The position numbers and the translations under genes are program-made. From Persicaria tinctoria (lineage: Eukaryota > Streptophyta > Magnoliopsida > Caryophyllales > Polygonaceae): a DNA stretch of 64,000 bases. The DNA lies in contig JBANSL010000013.1 in the NCBI GenBank assembly GCA_037127255.1, forward strand, positions 11,924,688-11,988,687, written 5' to 3'. Numbering within the stretch: the stretch's first letter is position 1; each line of letters begins with the position of its first letter. Below the pieces are notes generated by a model. The model had not been told where the DNA came from. It saw only the letters and a list, made by a program, of their open reading frames with translations, and searched no databases. Positions 45,301 to 56,461 of this stretch are shown one piece after another.

Positions 45301-46851
45301 ATTCAGAGGGAATTCGTTCTGTTTACAGATCACCAAGCTCTGAAGTTCCTGCATAGCCAGAAAGTCATCACCAACAGGATGCACGCTCGCTGGATTAGCT
45401 TCCTGCAAAAATTCCCTTTTATTATTCAGCATAAGTCAGGCGCGCAGAATAAGGTCGCCGATGCCTTGAGTTGGAGGGCGTCTTTGCTGATTACGTTAGC
45501 TCAGGAGATCGTGGGTTTCGATGTGCTCAAGGAACTGTATGAGGAGGACCCCGATTTCAAGGAGCTATGGGTCAAGTGCAGCCGTAAGCATCCGTGTGCT
45601 GATTTTCATATTGAGGAGGGGTATTTGTTCAAAGGAGCGCAGTTATGCATCCCCTTAACGTCCTTGCGAGAGAAGCTCATCAGAGACTTGCATGGTGGTG
45701 GTCTCGGGGGTCATCTGGGCAGAGACAAGACCCTCGCGAGCTTGGAGGAAAGATATTTTTGGCCACACTTACGGAGAGACGTTGGAGCAATTGTCAGAAA
45801 ATGTTACACTTGCCAGGTTTCTAAAGGTCAGTCGCAGAATACCGGTCTGTACTTGCCTTTACCGATTCCTGAAGATATTTGGCTCGACCTTTCGATGGAT
45901 TTTGTGCTCGGGCTACCACGTACGCAACGGGGGGTCGACTCTGTATTCGTGGTGGTCGACAGGTTCTCGAAAATGTCTCACTTCATACCGTGCAAGAAGA
46001 CTGCGGATGCCTCCAACATTGCCAAACTGTTTTTCAGGGAGGTTGTGCGCCTACACGGGGTTCCTAAGTCCATCACGTCAGACAGAGACACTAAGTTCCT
46101 CAGTCACTTCTGGGTTACTTTGTGGAGATTGTTTGGGACGACTTTGAAGAGGAGCTCAACGACACATCCGCAAACAGACGGTCAGACAGAAGTCACAAAC
46201 AGAACTTTGGGCAATATGATTCGGAGTGTTTGTGGTGACAAACCAAAACAGTGGGATTTAGCCTTGGCACAGATCGAGTTTGCTTACAACGGTGCTGTGC
46301 ATTCTGCCCTGGGAAGGTCCCCTTTCTCTGTTGTTTATACTTCGACTCCTCGGCACGTCGTCAACTTGGTTACCTTGCCTAAGGCACCAGGCACTAGTGC
46401 TGCTGCTGAGTCGATGGCACATGATTTTCAGGCCATGAAAGACGCTGTCCGAGCCAAGCGGGAGGCTACAGGCCAGAAAAACAAAGCGGCAGCCGACAAG
46501 CATCGGCGAGTCAAGACGTTCAACGTAGGGGATGAAGTCATGGTGTTCCTGCGCAAAGAACGTTTCCCGGTAGGCACTTACAAGAAGTTGCAGCCCCGCA
46601 AGCATGGTCCTTTCAAGGTGACCTGCAAGATCAACGACAATGCCTATGTTGTTGCTCTGCCCGAGTCCATGGCTATCTCCAACACCTTCAACGTTCCTGA
46701 CATTTATGAGTATCATGCCGATGAGGTCCTTTATCCAGATCAGAACTCGGGGTCGAGTTCTTCAGAGGTGGAGGAGACTGATGCAGATCGCCTGGCCGTG
46801 CAAATAGAGGAAGACCTTGATCAGAAGAAAGTGCGGTATCGGCAGAGGTGA
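42385..46851 (+). CDS. Gypsy gag-pol polyprotein, 1488 residues, intact
   Basis: Encodes all proteins for retrotransposition in one frame. Start ATG 42385 ([14 protein letters not shown]); an in-frame TTG precedes it. Order: Gly-rich region; gag; zinc knuckle [14 protein letters not shown] (from residue 335); aspartic protease [11 protein letters not shown] (catalytic Asp424); reverse transcriptase with YFDD (772-775); RNase H with ECDAS (Asp920); zinc-binding integrase head (GGHLGRDKT ... CYTCQVSKG); integrase catalytic Asp1172, Asp1233 and Glu1269 with 35 residues between the last two; C-terminal domain around [16 protein letters not shown]. The final about 23 residues ([20 protein letters not shown]) lie inside the 3' LTR. 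I see no ordinary chromodomain; CRM elements carry a shorter CR motif there. No stop or missing catalytic residue was seen, so it may still be active. Confidence 0.93.
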   Translation: MGDQAVTKADLREMTEAFTTALNDLTGHLRTMFGTGNGGGGAGNGGGAGNLGGAGDGNRDPPRGGGGNNRRADGDSSSEEEEVLEEDLKEDQGNQQGRHDYRVKADIPLFYGNMSVEELLDWKIEVDRFFDIMSVPENKQVKMVAVRLKSTAAVWWDKLVAQRQKQRKSPIRTWRRMKQLLMGRFLPDDYEQILYKMYLECTQGKRSVAEYTTDFLRLSERNEVRETENQRVARYINGLKPSIQEKMGLQPCWTVTEATSLALKAELMEKSPKNFQPFRRYPQQGPESGGDKTAPAKDKGAAGDKGGTSASTKAPAKPTDQKAPNPYARPTGDKCFQCGGTGHRSNVCPSRRTTAFVYADENDDEQEKETDGYSDAEFAEEDSSERINIVVQRLLLSSKDDGQRKNLFKTHCSVAGKLCNVIVDNGSTENLVSQKLIDHLGLPTQPRDKPYDLGWVNKGSHVRVSLTCKVPLSIGKHYKAEVLCDVINMDVCHVLLGRPWQFDTDITYRGRDNVMLFKWGGHKIAMAPVFHFDKPPEAGKSNFLVLNGRAWEEEARDLECFYPLMVKGLISSGPEEETIPADVQRILRGFEKLISDELPDNLPPMRDIQHQIDLIPGSSLPNLLHYRMSPKENEILQDQIEDLLKKGFIRESMSPCAVPVLLVPKKGNQWRMCVDSRAINKITIKYRFPIPRLEDMPDELSESKVFSKIDLRSGYHQIRIRPGDEWKTAFKSKDGLYEWLLMPFGLSNASSTFMRVMNQVLRPFIDSFVVVYFDDILIYSRSKEEHLDQLKLVLQVLLENQLYINLKKCTFSTNKLIFLGFVVGEEGIQVDEDKVKAIRDWPTPQSVTEVRSFHGLATFYRRFVRDFSTITAPITECLKKGKFQWGLEQDKSFALIKDKLCTAPVLALPDFDKVFQVECDASGVGIGAVLSQEKRPVAFFSEKLSDARQKWSTYDQEFYAVFRALKQWEHYLIQREFVLFTDHQALKFLHSQKVITNRMHARWISFLQKFPFIIQHKSGAQNKVADALSWRASLLITLAQEIVGFDVLKELYEEDPDFKELWVKCSRKHPCADFHIEEGYLFKGAQLCIPLTSLREKLIRDLHGGGLGGHLGRDKTLASLEERYFWPHLRRDVGAIVRKCYTCQVSKGQSQNTGLYLPLPIPEDIWLDLSMDFVLGLPRTQRGVDSVFVVVDRFSKMSHFIPCKKTADASNIAKLFFREVVRLHGVPKSITSDRDTKFLSHFWVTLWRLFGTTLKRSSTTHPQTDGQTEVTNRTLGNMIRSVCGDKPKQWDLALAQIEFAYNGAVHSALGRSPFSVVYTSTPRHVVNLVTLPKAPGTSAAAESMAHDFQAMKDAVRAKREATGQKNKAAADKHRRVKTFNVGDEVMVFLRKERFPVGTYKKLQPRKHGPFKVTCKINDNAYVVALPESMAISNTFNVPDIYEYHADEVLYPDQNSGSSSSEVEETDADRLAVQIEEDLDQKKVRYRQR
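46762..46778 (+). other. Gypsy polypurine tract
   Basis: Purine-rich AGAGGTGGAGGAGAC lies just before the 3' LTR start and within the pol reading frame. Confidence 0.65.
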
Positions 46852-47248
46852 TTTAGAGCGTCTGGTGTCGGATTCCTTATTATGATACCTTTCCGGATAG
46901 GGAATCACGCCACGAGTCAAACACACGGCTTTGCCGTGAAGTATGGCCTTTTTCGGGCATCCGAGATCGTTTCAGGGCTCAAATTCAGACTTTTATGTTT
47001 TCCGTCCATTTCAGCAATTTCCGTTATTTTATTTTAATTAATTCGCAATTAGGGTTTATTTCCGTCTTTCATATTTAATAAGTTGTAGCCCTGGAAAGGA
47101 CATTATTCAATTATCTAATTTTCAATTACTCAGAGAAATCCTTTCTCTTCCGGGTGGATTCCAGTCTATCGGTTCTAGGGTTTCGTCGCTTGCGAAACCT
47201 CCATTGCAAATCTCGTGCTTGCGAGGTTGAAGCTTCCGTTCTGCGTCA
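46779..47248 (+). repeat. Gypsy 3' LTR (470 bp)
   Basis: Contains the last codons and stop of pol (46849-46851). Followed by GGCCT (47249-47253), the second target-site copy. Confidence 0.93.
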
Positions 47249-47261
47249 GGCCTCGTCCGCA

Positions 47262-49086
47262 ATGGACAAGGGCAAAAAACCCATGGAGGGCTAGTCTCTC
47301 GTTCCTCCTCTCAACACCGCCCGAAAGGGCTCCAAAAACCACACTTCTGGGGAACCAGTAGATGGAATCTCTCCTCCCTCTGCTGGTTTTCCAAAAGTGA
47401 ATCAAAAACAGGTTGACAGATTCTTAAAGAAGTCCAAAATCGATGCTCTGATGCTGAAGGAGTTACAGGCTGATGTTCAGGAGAACATTACATGCTTATC
47501 AGACACATCCTTATTCGCAACAATTGTGGGGAGTCCTATCAAGGCCAAAGAAGTCCGGAAAAGGATCAAGATGGATTGGAAGTTCTTGAGTGGTGGGTTC
47601 CAGTTGGTGCCGCTTGCTAACCATTGGTTTGAACTCAAGTTTGATAAGAAGGAGGATCGAGCTTTGGTATGGGATGGTAGACCATTCCATGTGGCCGACC
47701 AGCTCATATTGTTGCGCCCTTGGTCGCTGGAATTTGATCCTTGGGTTGAATCTGTATCTGTCATGGATCTTTGGGTTCGGATTCCCGGGCTGCCTACAAA
47801 ATTTGTAAGTGAATCGATCCTTAAATCAATCATTGAGAGAAATCGGGTTGGTAAGGTCTTGAGGGTGGCTGCCTTCAACCCCAATGGGGCTAGGCTTCGC
47901 TATCCCAGGATCTGTATCAATACTGATTTGAAGAAGATCCCTAGTAAAATGGTGTTTATGCCTAATGAGAAAGGTGAAATAGAAACTTTCCCTCTTTGGT
48001 TTGAGGATTTCCCTGAGGGATGTGGGTGTTGTGGGTTATCTGACCATGTTTTTGAGAACTGTCTCAAGCGCAGGGTGTGCAATGTTCCTAATGATGGAGT
48101 CTTGGGTGGAAAACCTGAGGAAGTAGCAGCAGTTCAACGCAAGGCTGGCCCTTCTGATGATGGTGGGGAGTGGAAATCTGTCCCTTCTAAGAAGTCACGC
48201 TCGTTCCCTCCCCCTTCCTTTGGTCACTCTAAGGGCGAACTGTGGAAGAGCTTTGGTGCTAATGTTGCTGATGGCAGTGGTTCCTCTACTACTACTGACT
48301 CCTTAGTGCAAACTAGGGAGGAATCCACCACTACTGCTGCTGTCATTGAGAAGGAAAGTGGTGTGGGCGATGTTGTTGCTGTAACCACCCTCTACTACTA
48401 CTGACTCCTTAGTGCAAACTGGGGAGGAATCCACCACTACTGCTGCTGTCATTGAGAAGGAAAGTGGTGTGGGCGATGTTGTTGCTGTAACCACAGGGTG
48501 CTGTACTAATATGGGTGAAAATGCTACTGGTGAGATAGCTGTAGTCATTGATGAGATGATAGTTGAGGAGATGATAGTGGAAGAGGCCAATGGGTCTGAG
48601 ATGGAAAATGAAGTGATTGAAATCGATGCTTCTGGTGATGAGTTGGATGATGCCCCTCTTGTAGATATCCCAGGTGATGTGAATCAAGAGCTTATTGAAG
48701 CAGTCCTCCAAGACCCTGAGTATGACGGTGCCGACGATGAAGAGTTCTTTGTGGATGAGGAGGATAGTTTTGAAAACTCGCTTGATTATTCTGGCTTTCC
48801 TGCTGATTTTACACAAGCTGATTTTGATCGAATGCTTCGTGACATCCCTGCTTTGTCTAAATTTCTTCTGCCAAACTTATGCAACTCTATTTATACTGAT
48901 ATGGGTGGCCTTGACCCTCTTGTTTCTCCCTCTTGCTCGCCTTCGGCGATTTTGAGGTTCGAGCAGCTTGGGGTTGAAGGTTCGACTAAATCTGAGTCTG
49001 GCAAACGCAAACTCGGGGATGAGGAGGGTGAAACTGCTTCTTCAAAACTGATGGGTGGAAGTGCAAAGAGGGGCAAGAATGTGTAG
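47262..49086 (+). pseudogene. LINE ORF1 protein (DUF4283 and CCHC zinc knuckle)
   Basis: Nucleic-acid-binding partner protein of plant L1 elements. ATG 47262 (MDKGKKPMEG) is in frame with the main body but followed by a TAG at 47292. The body carries a DUF4283-like region (LFATIVGSPIKAKEV ... VWDGRPFHVADQLILLRPW ... VWVRIPGLP-like LWVRIPGLPTKF) and a zinc knuckle CGCCGLSDHVFENC (C-x2-C-x4-H-x4-C, about 48020-48065). At 48295-48506 a 106-base segment is tandemly duplicated, shifting the frame to a stop at 48404. The acidic C-terminal part continues in the other frame to 49086, ending KRKLGDEEGE...KRGKNV, a basic nuclear-signal-like tail. Confidence 0.85.
48295..48506 (+). repeat. 106-bp tandem duplication in LINE ORF1
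   Basis: Two nearly identical copies, each beginning CTGACTCCTTAGTGCAAACT, at 48295 and 48401. The period of 106 is not a multiple of three and breaks ORF1. Confidence 0.88.
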
Positions 49087-49961
49087 TAAGCTTGTGAAGG
49101 ATAAGCGGCTTCGTTTTTTTTGGGGTGGAAAACGAGCTGTGCTGAGTGGTGTCATACTCCTTGCAGGGTGAAACTGGTTTGTGAATGGGTGTTTGATAAG
49201 TCTCTAAGTGTCAAGCCAAGCTTGTATGTGAATAGGGGTAACAAGTATCGAGTCTGCAAGTGTGTCCCAAGCTGTTTGTTTGCCTCATGGCTGTACCCTG
49301 ACCTCCCTTTATGGGTTGAAATAAGCGTCCGTAGCAGTCCTTGTCTCAGGGTGTGTAGGTGTCGAAAAAACAATGTTATGTCTAAGTCTATGTCTGATTA
49401 TTGTGTCGGTTGTAAGAATTGGTGCAGCTATGACTGCGTTTATTATTATATCTCGTTTGTCTATTGGTTTGAGGTTACTATCTTGCCTTGGGGTATTGTC
49501 TTGATCAAATTGATTAAAGAAACTGGGTACTTAAATGCAGATACTTGGAGCAAACTTGGTGTCAGCTTGCTGTTTGTGATGTCTTTCTCACAAACGCTGG
49601 CCAACTGCAAAACAAAAATTGTTACATATTATCATTGTGTATCTTGTCTAAATACTCGAGTTTGGTACATAACCATAATTTTCTCCAAATGCAGCCAGTG
49701 TGAGTATTCTGGACGTAAGACGATATATGTTCTAATGTTAATATGCATGAGGAAACCATGTTAGGGTAGTGGGCAATCAACGAGTAAAGACAATATATAT
49801 AGCAATACTAGGCTAAGCGTATACTTGCTCGTTTGTGTGAAATCTAATTTTTGTGGTTCTAATAATCTAAGGCATGGAAAATTTATTCAAAATGTTATAA
49901 TTATCTATTTGTGTAAACTGGCTTTCTTAGCCACAAGGGGAATGGTTGATAGTGTTGTTCA
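49087..49961 (+). other. Inter-ORF region of the LINE
   Basis: About 875 bases between ORF1 and ORF2. It contains an open frame (49120-49764) rich in Cys, Trp and Tyr that starts at TTG and resembles no known family. I regard it as chance or a remnant. Plant L1 spacers of this kind sometimes hold translation signals, but none can be seen here. Confidence 0.45.
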
Positions 49962-52900
49962 ATGAAAATCGGTTCGTGGAATGTACGGGGGATTGGTAGA
50001 CCGCATTTCTGGGCAGAATTAGGAACGTTCTGTAACATCAAAAAAATACACATTATGGCAGTAATGGAAACAAAAACTGATAAAATCCTAGAGGAAAAAC
50101 TATGGCGTTCTGCTGGGTTTGATGAAGCTTTTTGGATACCGGCCACTGGTAAATCAGGTGGAATAGGGGTGATGTGGAAGTCAAGATTCATGTCTCATGA
50201 GTCAATAGTGAAAAGTCATCATAACCAACGTTCTATCTGTACCACCTACCATAATTCAAATTTGAATTTCCAATGTCAAATTATATTTGTGTACGCACCT
50301 GCTCAGGAGCGAGAAAAAACACAGTTTTGGGAAGAGACAGGAAGGTTAATTGCCTCCTCTCCGATTCCCTCAATTGTCATAGGCGATCTTAACGATATTA
50401 TCTGTACGGATGATAAGAGTGGTGGTGTGAATGTATCCTTGGCTAGACTCAATAGATTGAATGAAGTCAAAAATAGGGGTGAATTGTTTGATCTACCTTT
50501 CATAGGGAACATATTTACTTGGAGAAAAAAGAAGGAAGGAATGGACAATATCTATGAACGTTTAGATAGGGCTATGGTGCAGAGTGAGATCCTGGTGCAA
50601 TTTCCTAGTATACACCTATGTCACCATGCCTTTTCTTCATCGGATCATTGTCCTATCACAGTGAGTTTGTGTGATGGTAGCCCCATACAGGCAGCGCCGT
50701 TTAAATTTGAAAACATGTGGCTGAAAAGGAAAGATCTAAGGAATATTGTAAAGCAAGCGTGGAGAGCAAACTGTGCCGGTTCAGCAATGTATCAGCTAGT
50801 CTTTAAAACAAAGGTCCTTAAAGCAAAAATTAAAGCATGGAATAAAAGAACATTTGGTAATATTTTCCCTCAGCTAGAGGAAGTTGAAGCGGATCTTATT
50901 GCTATCCAAAAGACACTGTGCAATAAGTTCGATACAAAAAATGCCATGAAACAAAAAAGATTAATTCAAAGAAAGGACGCTTTGATTAAATTTCATAAGA
51001 CATTCTGGAGTCAAAGAGCAAAAGCTAAACATATTCTGTCAGCGGACACAAATTCAGGATATTTTCACAAGATTGCGACTGGCAGAAGGAATAGGAAGAT
51101 TATAAGACAAATTACTACGGACGAAGGTACGTCGATTGTAGGTGAGGACAACATCAAGACTGAAATACAAAGAGATTTTGAAAACCGGTTTAAAAAGGAT
51201 AATACAAATCCAGACAGTGTTTGGCGGAATAGTTTGGACGTTATAACTCCAGAAATTACGATAGATGATAACGACCAACTTATTAAACCAATCCTAAATA
51301 GTGAAATAAAGAGTGCATTGTTTAGCTTAGGCAGAAACAAGTCTCCTGGGCCTGATGGGTTCTCGGCTGAGTTTTATAAATGCTTTTGGGATATTGTGGG
51401 ACCATTAGTAATTCGGGCTGTCAAGGGTTTCTTCCACTCGGGGAAAATACTCAGGCAACTCAATCACACGTTTATCACGCTTCTTCCAAAAGTTGATAAT
51501 CCGTCGTCAACAAATCATTACAGGCCAATCAGTTTATGCTCGACAATATATAAAATCATTTCGAAAATTCTAACTGAAAGATTAAAAAAGGTAATGGGTA
51601 AGCTGATTCACCCCTTACAAGGTGCTTTTGTTTCAGACATGGCGATTCAGGATAATGTGCTGAGAAGGATGGATGGATGGCAGTAAAATTAGATATGGAA
51701 AAAGCCAGAGAAGGATGGATGGCAGTAAAATTAGATATGGAAAAAGCTTATGATAGACTAAATTGGGACTTTATATTTGCTGTTCTGAGCAGATTTGGCT
51801 TCCACGAAAAATTTATTAGCTGGGTCAGAGAGTGTGTCGAATCTGTTTCATTCTCTGTCCTCATTAATAGTTCTCCGACCAACCTGTTCTTCCCATCAAG
51901 GGGTATTCGGCAGGGAGATCCTATTTCTCCCTTTCTGTTCATTCTTGGAGCTGAAGTTCTAGCAAGACGATTACATAGTGAGTCCATGTCTCCAATGTCT
52001 AAGATTGGATTTAAATTCGGTCACCATGGCCCAAAGGTTCCCTTTCTTGCGTTTGCCGATGATATAATTGTCTTTGCTAAAGCTACTTTGGAAGCAAGTA
52101 ATAGAGTCAGAGAAATAATTGACGACTATTGCAAGGTTTCTGGTCAAAAAGTGAACTTCCGTAAATCTTCCTTTCAGACAACTGGAGGGGTGCCTGTGCA
52201 GAGAATCCAACTTCTACAATCGTCGCTTCTAATGTCACACACTACTGCTATGGAGAAATACCTGGGATGTCCTATTATTAACGGAAGAGTCACCAAACAA
52301 ACCTTTGAAGATATTATCAGTAAGACAAAAAACCAGCTCTCAAAGTGGAAAGCTAGCTCCTTATCCCAACAAGGTAGGTCTATTCTCATTAATTCAAACC
52401 TATCAGCAAAACCCCTGTACGCTATGCAAAGTTTCATGCTACCCGCGTTAGTGCATACCGAACTGGATCGTATCAATAGGAATTTTTTCTGGAATAAAGA
52501 TCTACAGTATAAACCACTCATAAGCTGGGATAAGATCTGTAGGCCAAAGAAGAAAGGTGGTTTAAACATAAGAAAGTCATGTATCATGAATGAGGCCTTA
52601 CAATTGAAACTATTGTGGAAAACTCTTGCAGAGCCAGACAATATATGGGTAAACATTATCAGATATAAATATTTAAAACAAGGTGACATTCTACAATATA
52701 CAAAACCAAGGAATGCCTCCTGGCAATGGAGAAATGCGTCCTCTCTAATTGACAAATTTAAGGAAGGCCTAGTTTGGACTATCGGTGATGGGAACTCTGT
52801 TAAATTTTGGAAAGATGTGTGGATATCACAGAAGCCATTAATCGAATTTTTTGATAATACCAGTATTTCGGATAAAAATGTCCTTGTAGGGGAATTTATT

Positions 52901-53597
52901 CGGGACGGAAAATGGTGGAGGGATAAGCTTTATGAAACTGTAGGAGCAGACTGGTCGGACCGGATCATTGAATCTCCTCTCCCAATTCATAGAATGTCTG
53001 ATAGATTATACTGGAGACATGATAAACAAGGTTGGTTCACGACCTCCAGTGCCGTAAGATTTCTTACACACCAAGACTCCCTCAATAATAGTCCTTCTAA
53101 CTGGATTTGGAAGGTAAATACAATGCCGAAAATTAAAAATTTCTTATGGAAAATTGCACAAAATGGGTTACCTACAAGGGATAGATTGAGTAGAAGAGGA
53201 GCTTCAATTCTTAATGAATGTAGTTTCTGTGGGATGAATGGCGAGGATGAGTTACACTTATTTGCAAATTGCACTTTTGGACAAAATACTCTACTATAGA
53301 CAAACAAATGTGCAAGAATAATGAATGACCTTACCCACATTCGACCAAGGGGCGATGTTATTATGGCAAGGTTGGGTGAACAACTATCTAAGGAAGAAAA
53401 GGAGGAGATGGCAATAAAATGGTGGACGATTTGGTACTATCGGAACCAAATAACCTTTAGAGGAAGTGAGTTGCCATCTTTTTTAGAAATTAAATCGTTT
53501 ATTGAAGCTGTGAAAGATGGTTGGAAGAAGGCAAGGAGAGAAGAAAAAGAAGAATTGAATATGGATTATAAGGTCAAACCCTTGAGTAACAAGAAGA
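49962..53597 (+). pseudogene. LINE ORF2: endonuclease, reverse transcriptase, zinc region
   Basis: Enzyme that nicks DNA and copies the LINE RNA into it. ATG 49962 starts the endonuclease: Asn7 in WNVRG, Glu36 in METK, Asp145 in GDLND, and Asp228-His229 in SSDHCP, all catalytic positions kept. Reverse transcriptase: NKSPGPDGFSAEF, YRPISLCSTIYKI, then at 51670-51680 a GATG expansion shifts the frame and some residues before KLDMEKAYDRL are missing; a 42-base in-frame duplication (51679/51721) repeats MAVKLDMEKA. It then continues with GIRQGDPISPFLF, FADD (about 52052-52063) and the zf-RVT region (IKNFLWKIAQNGLPTRDRL, CSFCGMNGEDELHLFANC). A stop at 53297 and lost residues follow. The tail runs to the CACTA insertion at 53598. 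Inactive. Confidence 0.88.
51679..51762 (+). repeat. 42-bp tandem duplication in LINE reverse transcriptase
   Basis: Two copies beginning GGCAGTAAAATTAGATATGG at 51679 and 51721, in frame with each other. Confidence 0.85.
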
Positions 53598-53619
53598 CAC
53601 TAGTACAAAAATGGTTTTA

Positions 53620-54430
53620 GACAACGCCTTATAGACAACGGTTTTTAAAATAATGTTGTCTATATTGACAGAAATTAGTGTTTTTGGGGACGCACAACGG
53701 TTATTAGATATAACCGTTGTCTTTGTAATTGCAAAGACAACACATATAGAAAGAATTGTTGTCATACATATAGAAGTCATCTCAAAGAATACGGTTGACA
53801 GAACCGTTATCTATTCCCAATTAAAACTGTTGTCTTTGTAATTGCAAAAACAACGAATATACATAGAACTGTTTTCATACATATAGAAGATATCTCAAAA
53901 AATACGGTTGACAAAACCGTTGTCTATGTACAATTGAAACCATTGTCTTTGTAATTATAAAGACAACGAATATATAAAGAACCGTTGTCATAGATATATA
54001 GGACGTCCCAAAGAATACGATTGACATAACCGTTGTCTATGCCCAATTGAAACCGTTGTCTTTATAATTACAAAGACAACGAATATATAAAGAACCGTTG
54101 TCATACATATAGAAGACATCTCAAAAAACACGGTTGACAAACCGTTGTCTATGTCAAATCAAAACCGTTTTGTTTGTATAAAATAATCATTGTCATACAT
54201 ATGGAAGACATCTCAAAAAACACGATTGACAGAACCGTTGTCTATGCCCAATTAAAACCGTTGTTTTTGTAATTACAAAGACAACGGATATATAAAGAAC
54301 CGTTGTTGTAGATATACAGGACCTCTCAAAGAATACGATTGTTAGAACCGTTGTCTATGCCCTATTAAAACCGTTGTCTTTGTAATTATAAAGATAACGA
54401 ATATATAAAAAACTGTTATATGCTAGTGGT
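53620..54430. repeat. Subterminal CCGTTGT/ACAACGG repeat array
   Basis: Six to seven copies of a unit of about 100-115 bases. Each contains AAACCGTTGTCTTTGTAATT, whose second half is mirrored by AATTACAAAGACAACG, giving near-perfect hairpins, and a CATACATATAGAAGACATCTC block. Confidence 0.82.
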
Positions 54431-54588
54431 AAAACCCGTATAAGAAAATCTTCATTCTTTTTTATTTAATAAACCATTCAAAATTAAAAAAAAAAATTGG
54501 TCAGAACCATTCAAAATTTAATATTTGATTATATCAAAAAAAAAGTCTATACTCCTTTATTTTGGTAAATATAGAGCAATCATATCCG

Positions 54589-54599
54589 GGAGTCGAACC
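54589..54599 (-). other. tRNA T-arm/B-box-like motif
   Basis: On the minus strand GGTCCCCGGTTCGACTCCCG reads like a tRNA T-arm with a pol III B box (GGTTCGACTCC). There is no matching A box or cloverleaf. Direct copies of AAAAGTCTATACTCC at about 54541 and 54616 bracket it. Possibly a tRNA-derived SINE remnant inside the CACTA element. Confidence 0.35.
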
Positions 54600-54789
54600 G
54601 GGGACCATCGGGAAAAAAGTCTATACTCCGTAACTAGGAAGGGAAGAAAATCTTTTTAAAAAAAATCTTCATTCTTTTTATATCTGATGCGTTTTTTTTA
54701 CACTTTAATGGTTTTTTATCTCTCCTCAAACAGATCGAAGAGAAGAACGTCAAGGCGATTTCGATTTGGCGTAGGGCAAACTGTTCATC

Positions 54790-55035
54790 CCGCACGCAGT
54801 GGTGCACTCTGTTCCGGCGCTTAGGGGCTGGCTGTGGCGGCGAAGGCGCCTCCGCTCACGGTTGCTGGCCTGTGGCGGCGAAGGCGCACGCAGTGGCTGG
54901 TTGTGGCGGCGAAGGCGCCCCCGTTCCGGCACTCAGTGGCTGGCTGTTGCGGAGACGACGCCTCTGCTCATGGCTGATGGCCTGCGGCGGGTGCCCTAGT
55001 CCTCACTCAGTCCGATCCGAGTCTCCGCTGCAGCA
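54790..55035 (+). repeat. GC-rich tandem GTGGCGGCGAAGGCGC units
   Basis: Three copies of GTGGCGGCGAAGGCGC (about 54835, 54871, 54904) alternate with GTGGCTGGCTGT phrases. It is strikingly GC-rich in an AT-rich element and resembles the leader of a plant gene; an exon/intron-like AAAG|GTTAG follows at about 55071. No protein is recognised. Confidence 0.55.
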
Positions 55036-55309
55036 ACCGTTAACCTTCTTCCCAAATTCGATCGATTGAAAAGGTTAGTCATTTGCACCAGCTTATAGTT
55101 TGTCAATTTCTGCTCTAAATTTGTTTTGAGATTCAATTTATAGGTAGGATATAAGAATTCGTTTAGGGTTTGGTTTTGGAAACCAATTTTGTGGAATTTT
55201 GATTAGGGTTAGTGATTTTGACAATCAATTTTGTGCATTTGTGAATTTAATTTTGGGGCTGTTAATTGAATTTTTGAATACTAAAATGTCCCATGGACTG
55301 ATTCCAGTT

Positions 55310-56060
55310 TTCTTGTTTGAGTCGCTTGAAAACTTGCCACCGAGTGCTTCAACTTCTTTTGTATTGCTACTGCAGGATAATTTAAGAAGTTGGTAATGCT
55401 GATGATAGCCGAGACTCGCTTGATTTGAGACATTTTATATAAAAACTAGTTCTCCTTAATTGATTGTTGTTGCATTCCACAAGTTCACACAGAAGTTGTT
55501 GCAAGTGCTTCTGCAGTAAGGAATTATGGCTTAACCATAGACATAGAGGTTAGTAGTTGAATTTTGAGTGTTAGGAGATTTTTAGTGGTAAAATTTATGC
55601 TGTTTGAATCCCCATGCTATTTGTTTATGATATTTGTTTGAGTTGCTTGAAAGCTTGCCATCGAGTGTAATAACGTATGAGTAATTAATAAAATGCTTCT
55701 AAACTTAGCAGAGTAAATGGGCCCTTTCTGTGTTCAGCTTCTTGTGTATTATTGCTGCAGGATAATGTATTGAAGTTGGTGATGATGATGATAGCCAAGA
55801 CTCGCTTCATCTGAACCTTATAAACTTGTTCTCCTTGATTGTTGTTTTAGTCTCGTACATTCCACATGTCCAAGGACACAGGAGCTGTTGCAAGTGCTTC
55901 TGCTGTCAGGAATTATGGCTTAACTATACTAGCAGAAGACATACAGGTTAGTAGTTGGATTTTGAGTGTTAGTGATAAAATTTTTGTTATTTCAATCCCC
56001 ATGCTATTTGTTTGAGTGACTTGAAAACTTGTCGTCGAGTGTAGTAGTGTATGATTAATT
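55310..56060 (+). repeat. Imperfect two-and-a-half-copy repeat, period about 350 bp
   Basis: Blocks GCAAGTGCTTCTGC, AGGAATTATGGCTTAAC, GAGGTTAGTAGTTG-type and CTGCAGGATAAT recur at about 55370-55560 and 55755-55960. TTTGAGTxxCTTGAAAxCTT recurs three times (55317, 55635, 56010). It looks like duplicated exon/intron units of one ancestral gene piece inside the CACTA element. Confidence 0.65.
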
Positions 56061-56158
56061 AATAAACAACTTCTAATTTAGCAAATTAAATTTGCATTTT
56101 CTGTCTTTAGCTTCTTGTTGTTTTTGGTTCAATTACAAGTTAGATTTCGGCTTCTAAC

Positions 56159-56461
56159 ATGTCTTTTTTTTCTCACAGAAATACAATAAGATGCGTGAAT
56201 GAGGACATGTATGCTTGCTTGGCATTACTTGTTGGAACAGTCGTAAAAAGAGATGTACTTGCCATATTCAAGTTGTCTATTGAAAAGAGTTGTAGAGCCA
56301 AGCTTGCACAATCTCATGCGTTCATACAATCTTTCCTTGGATCCTTCTTTACAGAATTGGTTACCTTGGATGTTCATCCCCATAGTAGTTCTTTTACCGA
56401 AGGAAAGCTCTTTTGTTGGGCATTGTGTAGCGATTTAAAAGATTTTTTACTTAGACAATAA
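56159..56461 (+). other. 100-codon open frame in CACTA interior
   Basis: ATG 56159 (MSFFSHRNTIRCVNEDM) to TAA 56461. It is preceded by duplicated exon-like units and followed directly by the right subterminal array. No family is recognised, and the middle (KLSIEKSCRAKLAQSHAF) has no clear motif. It may be a remnant of a captured gene. Confidence 0.25.

Larger units (their letters stand above)
41962..47248 (+). mobile_element. Ty3/gypsy retrotransposon, complete, CRM-like
   Basis: Seen: 5' LTR 41962-42337, 3' LTR 46779-47248, both starting TGATGCAGATCG and ending GCGTCA; GGCCT duplicated at 41957-41961 and 47249-47253; primer-binding site after the 5' LTR; polypurine tract before the 3' LTR; and one uninterrupted gag-pol frame. 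The 5' LTR lacks about 94 bases present in the 3' LTR. Otherwise I counted about five substitutions in about 375 aligned bases by eye, so insertion is fairly recent. The reading frame runs 70 bases into the 3' LTR. This, the TGATG start and integrase phrases such as [22 protein letters not shown] match what I know of the CRM (centromeric) chromovirus clade. Confidence 0.93.

Noticed and set aside
46600..46851. Canonical chromodomain at the end of the gypsy integrase
   Set aside because: No aromatic cage pattern such as Y..E.IL...W.GY was seen after GPFKV; only a short LTR-encoded tail is present.
54799..54999. GC-rich frames with RRRRLR repeats
   Set aside because: Translation of the tandem GTGGCGGCGAAGGCGC units.
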